Positions 26,792 to 35,393 of a stretch of 64,000 bases of DNA are shown in pieces (positions within the stretch are counted from its first letter, which is position 1; the number at the start of each line of letters is the position of its first letter). The stretch comes from Clostridiales bacterium (GTDB lineage Bacteria; Bacillota; Clostridia; Christensenellales; Aristaeellaceae). The stretch covers positions 1 through 64,000 of the forward strand of contig SVHA01000007.1 in assembly GCA_015056085.1 (NCBI GenBank). The letters run 5' to 3'. The translations under genes and the position numbers were made by a program. Below the pieces are notes generated by a model. That model did no database searches and was not told where the DNA came from. It saw only the letters and a program-made list of their open reading frames with translations.

Positions 26792-26820
26792 TTGATTTTT
26801 CGTGGCATTTTTAGTATGAT
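26792..26820 (+). promoter_or_regulatory. promoter of the nucleotidyltransferase gene
   Basis: TTGATT (26792-26797), 17 bases, TATGAT (26815-26820). Confidence 0.6.
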
Positions 26821-26861
26821 GGAACCATCCCAAAAGAACAATCACCAGAGGAGTGACCCTA

Positions 26862-27779
26862 ATGAAAGAACCGATTCTTCTGATCATGGCAGCAGGCATG
26901 GGCAGCCGATACGGCGGCCTGAAGCAGATGGACCCCGTGGGACCCCAGGGCGAGGTCATTCTGGATTACAGCATTTATGACGCAAAGCGGGCCGGATTCA
27001 AGCGGGTGATCTTCCTGATCAAGCATGAGATCGAGGAAGACTTCAAGCGCCTGGTGGGCAGCCGCATCGAGCCCCACATGGACGTGACCTACGCCTTCCA
27101 GCAGCTGGACAAGATTCCTGCGCCCTTCACCGTGCCCGCTGATCGCCAGAAGCCCTGGGGCACCGGCCATGCGGTTTTGTGCTGCCGGGAATACATCGAT
27201 GCGCCCTTCCTGGTGATCAACGCCGACGACTACTACGGCGTGTCTGCCTTTAAGACGGCTTATGACGCCCTGACTCATCTGGAAGACGACGACAAGCACC
27301 GCTACATGATGGTGGGCTATCGCATCGGCAACACCCTGACGGAAAACGGCCACGTCGCCCGCGGCGTGTGCACCATGGATGAAAAGGGGTTCCTCCAGAC
27401 CATCTGCGAGCGCACCCACATTATTTCCACCAGCGACGGCCCCCTGTTCACCGAGGACAACCAGCACTATGAAAAGCTGTCGGAAGACACGCTGGTGAGC
27501 ATGAATATGTTCGGCTTCACCCCCAGCATGGCCGATTCTCTGGCAGAAGGCTTCCCGGCCTTCCTGGAAAAGGCAATGGACGAAAATCCCCTGAAGGCTG
27601 AATACTTCCTGCCCAGCGTGGTGGAATCCATGCTGCGTAACGACGCCGCCACCGTGCAGGTGCTGCCCAGCCAGGACCGCTGGTACGGCGTGACCTATCA
27701 GGCGGACAAGCCCCAGGTGATGGCGGCTCTTCGCAAGATGACCGAGGACGGCCTGTATCCCTGCCCCATGTGGCAGTAA
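26862..27779 (+). CDS. sugar-phosphate nucleotidyltransferase family protein
   Basis: 305 residues from ATG 26862 with GAGGAG 9 bases upstream. The N-terminus MKEPILLIMAAGMGSRYGGLKQMDP is the nucleotide-binding signature (GxGxR...K) of NTP_transferases, with LVINADDYYG (near residue 108) as the metal-binding Asp block. Proteins of this exact type (AAGMGSRYGGLKQ) are annotated as nucleotidyltransferases of unknown sugar specificity and lack the LbH tail of GlmU. It may activate a sugar or choline-like phosphate for envelope synthesis; the substrate is unknown. It stands alone with its own promoter and terminator. Confidence 0.88.
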   Translation: MKEPILLIMAAGMGSRYGGLKQMDPVGPQGEVILDYSIYDAKRAGFKRVIFLIKHEIEEDFKRLVGSRIEPHMDVTYAFQQLDKIPAPFTVPADRQKPWGTGHAVLCCREYIDAPFLVINADDYYGVSAFKTAYDALTHLEDDDKHRYMMVGYRIGNTLTENGHVARGVCTMDEKGFLQTICERTHIISTSDGPLFTEDNQHYEKLSEDTLVSMNMFGFTPSMADSLAEGFPAFLEKAMDENPLKAEYFLPSVVESMLRNDAATVQVLPSQDRWYGVTYQADKPQVMAALRKMTEDGLYPCPMWQ

Positions 27780-27803
27780 GCCTCCCCTGCCCCACAAAAA
27801 ATC

Positions 27804-27845
27804 AGCACCCGGAACGTCTCATGTGAGAGGCTCCGGGTGCTTTTT
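27804..27845 (+). terminator. bidirectional terminator between nucleotidyltransferase and VanW gene
   Basis: AGCACCCGGA / TCCGGGTGCT with TTTTT on the plus strand and GATTTTTTG on the minus strand; it serves both convergent genes. Confidence 0.85.
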
Positions 27846-27854
27846 GATGCTGAT

Positions 27855-29570
27855 TCAGTTCCATTCGATGGTTTCCTGATACGCCTTGTAGTTGGAGTTG
27901 CACAGCAGCGTGCGGCCAATCTCCTTGCCGTGCTGATACCACACCTGCCAGGTTTCCACCTGATAGCCCGTGCGGGCCTTGACGGTGGTCTTTTCGGTGC
28001 CGGGGGGCAGTTCAGGATTCTGAACGTAGTTGATCTCCGACGGCGGCTTGGTGGTGCGGGTGACCTTGCTTTCCAGCTGGATGGTCACGCCGTCGCCCAG
28101 CGTCATACCGTAGATTTCCACAGTGAGTTTGCGGTTTTTGTACTGGGAGACGATGAAGATGGGCCAGTCGGTGTTGTTGCGGAAAACAAAGTCCAGATTG
28201 GGCCAGTTCACCGTAGCGTCCCAGCCTTTGTCCACATAGGTGGAAGGCCAGGCGTGGTTGGAGCGCTCCACGATTTCCAGATTGGCGCAGGCCACCGCCA
28301 CAAACAATGTGGAACTGGTCTGGCATACGCCGCCGCCGATTTCGTCAATGCTCTGCCCGGCTGCGATGGCGCCGGCTTCCCGATAGCCCTTGGCGGCGGT
28401 GCGCTCGCCGGTGGCCTGATTGAAGGAGAAGGTCTCCCCGGGGAGGACGGTGCGCCCGTTGAGAGCCGCCGCCGACAGGGCGATGTTGTTGTTGCGATTG
28501 GTATCAGAAGTGGTGGATGTGGTGAAGGAGGAAATGCAGGCGAAGGAGTTCATCAATTCCGCCTTGGTGACTTCCGCCAGCACTTCTTTGGGGGCGGCAT
28601 AGACCATCGGCTGACGGTTGCCGCTGTCCAGCGCAGCGCAGAGCTGGTTGAAGATGTCCTCCGCATCCACGTGCACGCCGGACATATCCTGGGAAAAGCC
28701 GAATTTCTTGGTGCCGAAGTCAAAGGACGCCACAGCAGCGTTGATGGGATCCCGGTTGACCATTCCCGCAATGGCGTCCACCTGATTGCGGAGCGCCTGC
28801 TTGTCGTAGGTGATGGTGGTGGTGTAGGAAACCGGGTCGGAGCGCAGATTCATGGCGGCATTGACCCGCTCCTGGAAAGGCGTGACCCTCGTGCCCCGGA
28901 TGGCAGTGGTGTTGCCCCTGCCGTGGGTGTAGGCCATCTCCGCCACCTCAGCGGCGTTGCGGTACACAGGCACCATGGTGGAGTCAATCGCCCACTCGCT
29001 GCCGCCGATGTTCACCCGGGCGTAGAAATCGCCCCCGCCAGAGGGAGAAGTAGCCAGCACCGCCTGGGTGGCCTGCTGTCTGGTCATGCCGCCCACATTC
29101 ACGCCGTCGATGTACACGCCGGGGTAAATGGTGTCGGTGGCCATGTACTTTCGCAGGGCCATATAGTTGGTGTAGGCGTCGTGGTCGTATTCCACGATGG
29201 TGCCGCCCACAAAGGCCAGATTGGGCATGGCAGAAAAATGGACGCCCAGCAATTGGGGCGTCATCAACAGCCCCAGCGCCGCAATCAGCAGCCAGCACAT
29301 CAGCGCCACAGCCGCCCACAGGCCCCGATAGCCTGATTTGCGGGTGGGTGTGCCGGTCACGCGGCGGGGGCGGTATTCTTCCTGATAGGCAAGGTCGTCG
29401 TAGACGGCGCTTTCCCGGCGGACAGGACGCTTTTGAGGCATATAGGCTTCGTCATACTTGCCGGAGAACTTTCCGGTGTAGCCGCTATTCCGGGCATAGG
29501 ACGGATTGCGTCCGTTCCCCTGCCGGGATGCGGCGCCGGGGCTCAGAATTTCCTCCCGTTCTCTGCCCAT
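27855..29570 (-). CDS. membrane-anchored VanW-domain protein with peptidoglycan-binding-like domain
   Basis: 571 residues. A basic, disordered cytoplasmic N-terminus (~85 residues) precedes one transmembrane helix (LWAAVALMCWLLIAALGLL). The extracellular part begins with a YPGVYIDGVNVGGMTRQQAT domain of the PG_binding_4 type (residues ~150-300), then the VanW domain with NIALSAAALNGRTVLPGETFSFN and IGGGVCQTSSTLF (near residue 415). A C-terminal segment with RTGYQVETWQVWYQ is G5-like. VanW domains are common on clostridial surfaces; the name does not imply vancomycin resistance and no van genes are nearby. It is 51 bases downstream of rex. Confidence 0.9.
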   Translation of the reverse strand: MGREREEILSPGAASRQGNGRNPSYARNSGYTGKFSGKYDEAYMPQKRPVRRESAVYDDLAYQEEYRPRRVTGTPTRKSGYRGLWAAVALMCWLLIAALGLLMTPQLLGVHFSAMPNLAFVGGTIVEYDHDAYTNYMALRKYMATDTIYPGVYIDGVNVGGMTRQQATQAVLATSPSGGGDFYARVNIGGSEWAIDSTMVPVYRNAAEVAEMAYTHGRGNTTAIRGTRVTPFQERVNAAMNLRSDPVSYTTTITYDKQALRNQVDAIAGMVNRDPINAAVASFDFGTKKFGFSQDMSGVHVDAEDIFNQLCAALDSGNRQPMVYAAPKEVLAEVTKAELMNSFACISSFTTSTTSDTNRNNNIALSAAALNGRTVLPGETFSFNQATGERTAAKGYREAGAIAAGQSIDEIGGGVCQTSSTLFVAVACANLEIVERSNHAWPSTYVDKGWDATVNWPNLDFVFRNNTDWPIFIVSQYKNRKLTVEIYGMTLGDGVTIQLESKVTRTTKPPSEINYVQNPELPPGTEKTTVKARTGYQVETWQVWYQHGKEIGRTLLCNSNYKAYQETIEWN

Positions 29571-29621
29571 GATTCACCCTGCCTTCCTGCACCTCAAAAG
29601 CGCATCAATCCTTGAAATCCA

Positions 29622-30254
29622 TTATGCATCATGCTGATGCGCCATGTGATAAGAGAGAATCTTGAGGCTGTCGGACAGGTGAACGTTGACCACGATCATG
29701 TCGTCAGGATGCGTCAGGTCAGTGGGAGCGAAGTTCCACACGGCCCGCACGCCGCCATCATAGAGGCGCTTGAGGGTGTCCTGGGCCACAATGGCCGGCA
29801 CGGACAGCACCGCAATATCCACCTGATTCTCTTTGAGATAGTCGTCCAGTTCGCTCATGGGCTGAACCTTCACGCCGTGAAGGAGCATCCCGATTTTGTC
29901 TGAGGCCACATCGAAAGCGGCCACGGTTTCAAACCCTTCCCGGGAGAAGGTGGGATACTTCGCCACGGCACTGCCGATGTTGCCCACACCGAGAATAATC
30001 ATCCTGTGAGACTGATCCATCCCCAGAATCTCGCCGATGTGGCCCTTGAGTTCTGTGACCTTGTAGCCGTAGCCCTGACGGCCAAATCCGCCGAAGCAGT
30101 TGATGTCCTGGCGAATCTGGGAAGGCGTGAGGTTCATGCGCTTGCCCAGTTCCTGGGATGAAATCTGCTGGACGCCCATGGCTTCCAGCTCCCTGAGATG
30201 ACGATAATAACCGGGCAGCCGTCGGATGACCGCATCGGAAACGTGACCTGCCAT
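29622..30254 (-). CDS. rex: redox-sensing transcriptional repressor Rex
   Basis: 210 residues. N-terminal winged helix (SDAVIRRLPGYYRHL, ELGKRMNLTPSQIRQDINCFGGFG) and C-terminal Rossmann fold with IILGVGNIGSAVAKY (near residue 90). It binds NADH and releases its operators when NADH/NAD+ is high, controlling fermentation genes. Its own promoter is upstream; I saw no clear Rex operator (TTGTTAA-n4-TTAACAA) there or elsewhere in the window. Confidence 0.96.
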   Translation of the reverse strand: MAGHVSDAVIRRLPGYYRHLRELEAMGVQQISSQELGKRMNLTPSQIRQDINCFGGFGRQGYGYKVTELKGHIGEILGMDQSHRMIILGVGNIGSAVAKYPTFSREGFETVAAFDVASDKIGMLLHGVKVQPMSELDDYLKENQVDIAVLSVPAIVAQDTLKRLYDGGVRAVWNFAPTDLTHPDDMIVVNVHLSDSLKILSYHMAHQHDA

Positions 30255-30334
30255 CGGGGACTCCTCCTTTGTGCGCTTATGCCGGGCGGCGCTTCGGCGT
30301 CACCTGTCATCGAAAACAATACGTATACATGGAA

Positions 30335-30363
30335 ATTGTACCACACGGCAGGTCACAAATCAA
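30335..30363 (-). promoter_or_regulatory. promoter of rex
   Basis: Minus strand TTGATT (30363-30358), 17 bases, TACAAT (30340-30335). Confidence 0.6.
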
Positions 30364-30397
30364 CCATTTTTTCAATTTCTTCCAATATCAGGAAAAA

Positions 30398-31639
30398 TCA
30401 GCGGCGATGATTCCGCACCTGACCCCGCACCAGATCGCCTTCCTTGACGGCACAGGGCAAGTCCATGCGGATGATTTCCCCCGCAATGCCCAGGGTGTCA
30501 AGGGTCTCGCCGGTCTTTTCCCGCAGGAAGGGCACAGCCTTCACCGGCACAATACCGGAAGACGTCATCAATTCCAGTTCATCCCCGGCATAGAAGCGGT
30601 TTTTCAGCATCAGGGCGGCGGATTTGCCGGTAGAGGTGTCCTCCATCACCCGGGCGATGAATTCCCTGTCCTGATGGAAGCCCTCTGCGCCGCCGGGATT
30701 TTGGGGCGCCCCCAGCAGGAAGCCGGTATCGCTGTCCCGGTGGCTGGCGCAGTTCAGTTCCGCCATCAGCGACGGCAGGGCCGCCCGGAAGGCGTCCTCC
30801 CCTTCCGCCAGCAGAGACAGTGCCCGGCGGTATGCGCCTGTGACGGTGGCCACATAGTATTCCGTCTTCATGCGGCCTTCGATTTTCAGGCTCGCCACGC
30901 CCGCCGAAGCCAGATCCGGCAACAGGGGCATGAGATTCAGGTCCTTGGCAGAGAAAATGTAGGTGCCGTTTTCGTCTTCCGACACAGGCAGATACTCCCC
31001 GGGGCGTTTTTGCTCCATCACCGCATACTGCCAGCGGCAGGGCTGGGAGCATTCCCCCTGATTGCCGCTGCGGCCATTGAGCGCCGCCGACAACAGGCAC
31101 CTGCCGGAATAAGCCATGCAGGAAGCGCCGTGGACAAAGGTCTCGATTTCCATGCCTGGGGTGCTTTGAATCAGCTTGCCAATGCGTTCCAGGGAGGTTT
31201 CTCTGGCGAGAATCACCCGCTGGCAGCCCAATTCCCGGTAATGGTTCACCGCAGCAGCGTTCACCGTGCTGGCCTGGGTGGACACATGGATGGGCAGCTG
31301 CGGCACTTCCCGCCGCAGGGTGACGATGGCGCCCAGATCCGCCACGATGGCGGCATCCACGCCGATTTGCGCCGCCGTGCGGGCGGCGTCCACAAAGTCG
31401 TCCATCTGGTCGTCAAAGGGGAAGACATTCATGGTCAGGTAGAACTTCTTCCCCCTGGCATGGCACAGGGCGACGGCTTCCCGGAGTTGGGCTTCATCAA
31501 AGTTTCCGGCAAAGGCCCGCAGGCCAAAGCGCTTCATGGCGCCGTACACGGCGTCCGCACCGAAATGTAGCGCCGTTTTGAGGGCTTCCATGGTCCCGGC
31601 AGGGCACAGAAGCTCGGGCATCCTTCGTGGAGCCATCAT
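30398..31639 (-). CDS. U32 family peptidase-like protein (tRNA hydroxylation, TrhP type)
   Basis: 413 residues from ATG 31639, sharing its first base with the mltG stop (TGATG). U32 signatures: PELLCPAGTMEALKTALHFGADAVYGA at the N-terminus (first blocks only quoted in part), FVHGASCMAYSGRCLLS with the conserved cysteines (near residue 165), GECSQPCRWQY and SLKIEGRMK. In Bacillus and E. coli proteins of this family (TrhP, RlhA) make 5-hydroxyuridine in tRNA or 5-hydroxycytidine in 23S rRNA, and protease activity is doubtful for most. The clostridial mltG-U32 pairing is common. Which RNA is modified here is unknown. Confidence 0.88.
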   Translation of the reverse strand: MMAPRRMPELLCPAGTMEALKTALHFGADAVYGAMKRFGLRAFAGNFDEAQLREAVALCHARGKKFYLTMNVFPFDDQMDDFVDAARTAAQIGVDAAIVADLGAIVTLRREVPQLPIHVSTQASTVNAAAVNHYRELGCQRVILARETSLERIGKLIQSTPGMEIETFVHGASCMAYSGRCLLSAALNGRSGNQGECSQPCRWQYAVMEQKRPGEYLPVSEDENGTYIFSAKDLNLMPLLPDLASAGVASLKIEGRMKTEYYVATVTGAYRRALSLLAEGEDAFRAALPSLMAELNCASHRDSDTGFLLGAPQNPGGAEGFHQDREFIARVMEDTSTGKSAALMLKNRFYAGDELELMTSSGIVPVKAVPFLREKTGETLDTLGIAGEIIRMDLPCAVKEGDLVRGQVRNHRR

Positions 31640-32823
31640 CACTGGATTCCTCTCTCTGCGTCGTATTGCTGCCACAGGGGCGCATAGATGGCCACGGCCT
31701 GCTCATGGTCCTGCAAGGTGCGGGAGAAGTGGAGCGTGCCGCTTTCCGGGTCCTTGGCGCAGAAGTAGAGGTAGTTTTCCGCCAGGTAGGCCTCATCGGG
31801 ATACAGGGCGGCGTGGATGGCTTCCGCAGAGGGGTTGCACACAGGGCCCACCGGCAGACCCGTCACCTGATAGGTGTTGTAAGGGCTGTTCAGGGCCAGA
31901 TCGGTGTTGGTCAGCGCCATTTTCCGCACGCCGGTGACATAGTGGATGGTCACGTCGCTTTGCAGTTTCATGCCGGTGTTGAGGCGGTTATGGAACACTG
32001 CGGAGACCTTGGCAAAGTCCTCGTTCTTGGCTTCCTTTTCAATCAGGCTGGCCAGCGTCAGGATTTCATCCATGGTGTAGCCCAGTTCAGCGGCCCTGTC
32101 CTGCTTGTCCGCCGGGAAGGCACGCTCTATCTGCTGGAGCATCTTGCGGATAATGTCCTCCGCCGTGGCGTCCATGTACACTTCGTAGGTGTTGGGGGAC
32201 AGGTAGCCCTCCAGCGCATACCGGCGCTGAGTGAGGGTGCCGGAGCGGCGCATTTCATCCACATAGTAGAAGTCGTCGAAGGCTTCGCCCGTGCGGCACA
32301 GGGACAGGAATTCCTCCCGGTTAGTGAGAACGCCCTTTTTCACCAGATCATCGGCAAACTCTTCCAGCGTCCAGCCGGGAATGAGGGTGATGTTGCGTAC
32401 GATGGGATTGCCGTCGCCCATGGTGAGTTGCTCGGCGATTTCCTGCATATTCATGCCCGGCGTGAGGAGATAATTGCCCGCTTGAATCTTCTGTCCCATG
32501 CCGGCAAAGTCGCAGTAATACTTGAACACCGTGCGGTTGCGGATGAGCCCTGCTTCTTCCAGGTCGTTGGAGACGCCCGTGAGGCTGCGCCCACTGGGAA
32601 TGGTGAAGGCAATTTGCCGCTGGCTGTTTTCCTCCACCGGCGCAAGGAAATTGTTGTACACAAGTTTCCAGCCGCTGGAAACAAGGCCCGCCACCACCAG
32701 CAGCGCAGCCCCCACCACCAGCACGGGGCGGATGATGCGCCACAGGGCGGAGTACCAGTAAGGGCCGTATTGCCTCTCCCTGTGCATGGAGCGGTATGTA
32801 TAATCACGCTGATGCTTTTTCAA
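31639..32823 (-). CDS. mltG: endolytic murein transglycosylase MltG
   Basis: 394 residues. A short cytoplasmic basic N-terminus, one transmembrane helix (VLVVGAALLVVAGLVSSGW, residues ~34-52), a LysM-like region (FTIPSGRSLTGVSNDLEEAG) and the YceG catalytic domain with the catalytic glutamate in TLASLIEKEAKNEDF (near residue 260) followed by FHNRL and SPYNTYQVTGLPVGPVCNPS. It cleaves nascent glycan strands to end their elongation. It is in an operon with the ylbF-like gene (34 bases upstream) and the U32 gene. Confidence 0.96.
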   Translation of the reverse strand: MKKHQRDYTYRSMHRERQYGPYWYSALWRIIRPVLVVGAALLVVAGLVSSGWKLVYNNFLAPVEENSQRQIAFTIPSGRSLTGVSNDLEEAGLIRNRTVFKYYCDFAGMGQKIQAGNYLLTPGMNMQEIAEQLTMGDGNPIVRNITLIPGWTLEEFADDLVKKGVLTNREEFLSLCRTGEAFDDFYYVDEMRRSGTLTQRRYALEGYLSPNTYEVYMDATAEDIIRKMLQQIERAFPADKQDRAAELGYTMDEILTLASLIEKEAKNEDFAKVSAVFHNRLNTGMKLQSDVTIHYVTGVRKMALTNTDLALNSPYNTYQVTGLPVGPVCNPSAEAIHAALYPDEAYLAENYLYFCAKDPESGTLHFSRTLQDHEQAVAIYAPLWQQYDAERGIQ

Positions 32824-32857
32824 GGAAAAACTCCTTCCCCAAGATGGATTTTGATGG

Positions 32858-33205
32858 TCATTCCATGCCGGGCAGACTCATGTCGATGTCGGCGGCTTCG
32901 GTGATGATCTTGAAGATATCCGCCAGCGCCTGCTGCAGGCGCATTTCCGCCAGCAGATACTGGCTGACTTCCGGCTTGGAAAACAACAGGGCCGTGATGC
33001 CCTGAAAGCGCTGCATATCGTCGGGATCCGGCTGACTGCCGCTCATGGCGGCCATCTGCAAAGTGACCTGCAGCTTTTTATATTCACGGATGAGAGCGGC
33101 GGTGGTTTCATCCGCCATGACTTCATCCTTCAAACCGTGATACGTCTGGTATTCTTCGCTCTGGCGGATGTCCCTGGCCAGCAGATGCGCCTGTGAGTAT
33201 TCCAT
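32858..33205 (-). CDS. YlbF/YmcA family protein
   Basis: 115 residues from ATG 33205 (AAGGAG upstream); the longer frame has no ribosome site. It is all-helical with LARDIRQSEEYQTYHGLKDEV, DETTAALIREYKKLQ and FSKPEVSQYLLAEMRLQQALADIF, matching Com_YlbF/YheA proteins. In Bacillus, YlbF, YmcA and YaaT form the Y-complex that directs RNase Y cleavage. A YlbF-like protein next to RNase J suggests an RNA-decay link here too, by inference. Confidence 0.85.
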   Translation of the reverse strand: MEYSQAHLLARDIRQSEEYQTYHGLKDEVMADETTAALIREYKKLQVTLQMAAMSGSQPDPDDMQRFQGITALLFSKPEVSQYLLAEMRLQQALADIFKIITEAADIDMSLPGME

Positions 33206-33312
33206 ATCGGTGTGCTCCTTCCGGCAGGCCGCCAAATTTTGGCTGATGGTACCTGCCTCACTGTCATAACGATTGATGAAACCGTTTTGTTCCCCCAAAG
33301 GGGGCATGGACG

Positions 33313-33354
33313 CAAAAAACGCAGGGAGACCACGCCAGAACGCTATCCCCCTGC
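33313..33354 (-). terminator. intrinsic terminator of the RNase J gene
   Basis: Minus strand GCAGGGGGA ... TCTCCCTGC, then GTTTTTTG, just after the stop codon. Confidence 0.7.
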
Positions 33355-33363
33355 ATCATGCAA

Positions 33364-35043
33364 TCAGATATCCAGAATGATGGGCAGAATCATCGGGTTG
33401 CGCTTCATCTTTTCCATAATGTAGCGATGGAGCTCGTCCTTGATGCGATTCTTCAGTGCCGGCCAGTTTTCGCCGCCGAGGTTGCTGTCGGCAAGGATGC
33501 GGCGCACCACGTCCCGGCAGCTCTCGATGACGTCTTCGTTTTCCCTGACGTAGATGAAGCCGCGGCTGATGAGGTCGGGGCCGGAGACCAGGCGGCGGTC
33601 ATCCCGGTTGATGCCCATGGCCACGATGATCAGGCCGTCCTGGGACAGATGCTTGCGGTCACGCAGCACCACGTTGCCCACATCGCCAATGCCCAGGCCA
33701 TCCACCAGCACGCCACCGTTGGGCACCTGTTCAGCCAGATAGCAGCCGTCGGGGCCCATTTCGATCACCTGACCGATTTCGGGGAGGATGATGTTCTGGC
33801 TGTCCATGCCCATGGATTCGGCCAGTTCGGCGTGCTGCCACAGCATCCTGTACTCGCCGTGAACGGGAATGAAGTACTTGGGGCGCACCAGCGCATGCAT
33901 GAGTTTGAGTTCTTCCTGGCGGGCATGGCCGGACACATGGACTTCTGCCATGGCCTCATACACCACCTGCGCACCGCAGCGGTACAGTTGGTTGATGACG
34001 CGGGAGATGAACTTCTCATTGCCGGGAATGGGCGTGGCGGAGATGATGACCATATCGCTTTGCCGGATTTGCAGTTTGCGGTGCTCGGCGTAGGCCATGC
34101 GGGTCAGGCCGGCCATGGGCTCGCCCTGGCTGCCGGTGGTCATCACCAGCACCTCTTCATCGGGGAACTGGTCCAGGCTGTCCACATCGATGATGCACTC
34201 TTCCGGGATGCGCAGTTCGCCGATCTGCATGGCCACGCGGCTGACATTGATCATGGAGCGACCGATGAAGCACACCCGGCGGCCATAGCGGATGGCGTTA
34301 TCAATGACCATCTGCATTCTGTGGATGTTGCTGGCGAACATGGCCACAATGATGCGGCCCTTGGCGTCCCTGAACATATTTTCAAAGGTGGAGCCGATCT
34401 TCATTTCGGACATGGTGTGGCCTGAGCGCTCCACGTTGGTGGATTCGCACAGCATCGCCAGCACGCCCTTTTCGCCCAGAGAGGCGAAGGTGGAAAGATC
34501 GGTCACATGGCCGTCGATGGGCGTGTAGTCAATCTTGAAGTCGCCGGTGATGACCACCGTGCCTGCCGGGCAGGTCAGGGCGATGGCGCAGGCGCCGGCA
34601 ATGGAGTGGCTGACGTGGATGAATTTGGCGGTGAAATGGCGGCCCAGGCGCACTTCATCCCGGGGCTGCACCACCTGCATGGGAATGCCGGAGAGGCGGT
34701 GCTCCTTGAGCTTGAGGTCCACCAGCGCCAGCGTCAGTTTGGTGCCGTACAGGGGCGCAGGCACCTGACGCAGGATATAGGGCGTGGCACCGATATGGTC
34801 TTCATGGCCGTGGGTGAACAGATAACCCCGCACGTTGCGCTTCTTTTCCACCAGATAGGTCACATCGGGGATGACCAGGTCAACGCCCAGCATATCCTCC
34901 TTGGGGAAGATGCTGCCGCAGTCCACCACCACGATGTCGTCTTCATACTCGAAGACGGTCATATTCTTGCCGATTTCTTCCACGCCGCCCAGAGGCACAA
35001 TCCTCAGGCGGCTCACGGGAGCCGTGTCATTTCTCAGACTCAC
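33364..35043 (-). CDS. rnj: ribonuclease J
   Basis: 559 residues, full length. Metallo-beta-lactamase and beta-CASP domains: VVDCGSIFPKEDMLGVDLVIPD, the metal motif LFTHGHEDHIGATP (near residue 75), VSHSIAGACAI, GDFKID, then TTGSQGEP and VSGHARQEELKLM with SATPIPGNE between. It acts as a 5' exonuclease and endonuclease in mRNA decay and rRNA maturation. Only one RNase J is seen in the window. It is transcribed from a promoter about 235 bases upstream through a GC-rich leader. Confidence 0.97.
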   Translation of the reverse strand: MSLRNDTAPVSRLRIVPLGGVEEIGKNMTVFEYEDDIVVVDCGSIFPKEDMLGVDLVIPDVTYLVEKKRNVRGYLFTHGHEDHIGATPYILRQVPAPLYGTKLTLALVDLKLKEHRLSGIPMQVVQPRDEVRLGRHFTAKFIHVSHSIAGACAIALTCPAGTVVITGDFKIDYTPIDGHVTDLSTFASLGEKGVLAMLCESTNVERSGHTMSEMKIGSTFENMFRDAKGRIIVAMFASNIHRMQMVIDNAIRYGRRVCFIGRSMINVSRVAMQIGELRIPEECIIDVDSLDQFPDEEVLVMTTGSQGEPMAGLTRMAYAEHRKLQIRQSDMVIISATPIPGNEKFISRVINQLYRCGAQVVYEAMAEVHVSGHARQEELKLMHALVRPKYFIPVHGEYRMLWQHAELAESMGMDSQNIILPEIGQVIEMGPDGCYLAEQVPNGGVLVDGLGIGDVGNVVLRDRKHLSQDGLIIVAMGINRDDRRLVSGPDLISRGFIYVRENEDVIESCRDVVRRILADSNLGGENWPALKNRIKDELHRYIMEKMKRNPMILPIILDI

Positions 35044-35275
35044 AGAAAACCTCCTTTTGCGATTCTTCGCATCAATCAGAATAGAACGGAAACATAAAAC
35101 AACATATCAAGCAGCGATGTCACGCCGCTGAATTTCATTTGTCTGTTTCGGTTGTACATAGCCCGGCAACGGCCCGAAGGCCCATCCGGGAGGACCGGCC
35201 GCCACGCGTCCTGCTCACAGACGTTTGCGCCGGAGATCCCTGCATGACCGGTCGCCCGCCGGCCACACCTTTCGT
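35044..35275 (-). other. long GC-rich leader of the RNase J mRNA
   Basis: There is no plausible coding frame. On the minus strand the leader has several hairpin-forming segments, including GGCC-TTCG-GGCC (a UUCG tetraloop hairpin near 35185) inside larger CCGG/CCGG and GGCCGGC pairings, then an A-rich run to the ribosome site. I could not match it to a named riboswitch. Autoregulation of RNase J through its own leader is possible but unproved. Confidence 0.45.
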
Positions 35276-35281
35276 CTTGTT

Positions 35282-35290
35282 ATTATACCA
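35282..35290 (-). promoter_or_regulatory. extended -10 promoter of the RNase J gene
   Basis: Minus strand TGGTATAAT, i.e. TGn plus a consensus -10 at 35287-35282; the -35 region is poor, as expected for extended -10 promoters. Confidence 0.6.
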
Positions 35291-35311
35291 CAATTCCGAG
35301 AAAAATGCTAC

Positions 35312-35363
35312 TAAAAATCCACCAAAATTTTGCCGAAAGTCACGGCAACTTTTTGGTGGATTC
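35312..35363 (-). terminator. intrinsic terminator of glyA
   Basis: Minus strand AATCCACCAAAA ... TTTTGGTGGATT with an inner TTGCCG/CGGCAA stem, then TTTTTAG; it lies 30 bases after the glyA stop. Confidence 0.85.
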
Positions 35364-35393
35364 GTTGGGAGTTTATGTTGATAAAATCAGCGG

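Noticed and set aside
27855..29570. VanW as evidence of vancomycin resistance
   Set aside because: No vanHAX, vanRS or vanY genes are near either VanW protein; the domain is a general clostridial surface module.
30300..30365. Rex operator in the rex promoter region
   Set aside because: Only ATACGTAT and partial TTGT elements are present, not the TTGTTAA-n4-TTAACAA palindrome.
31639..31675. Longer N-terminus of the U32 protein
   Set aside because: The extra 12 residues lie inside mltG and have no ribosome site; the ATG overlapping the mltG stop fits better.
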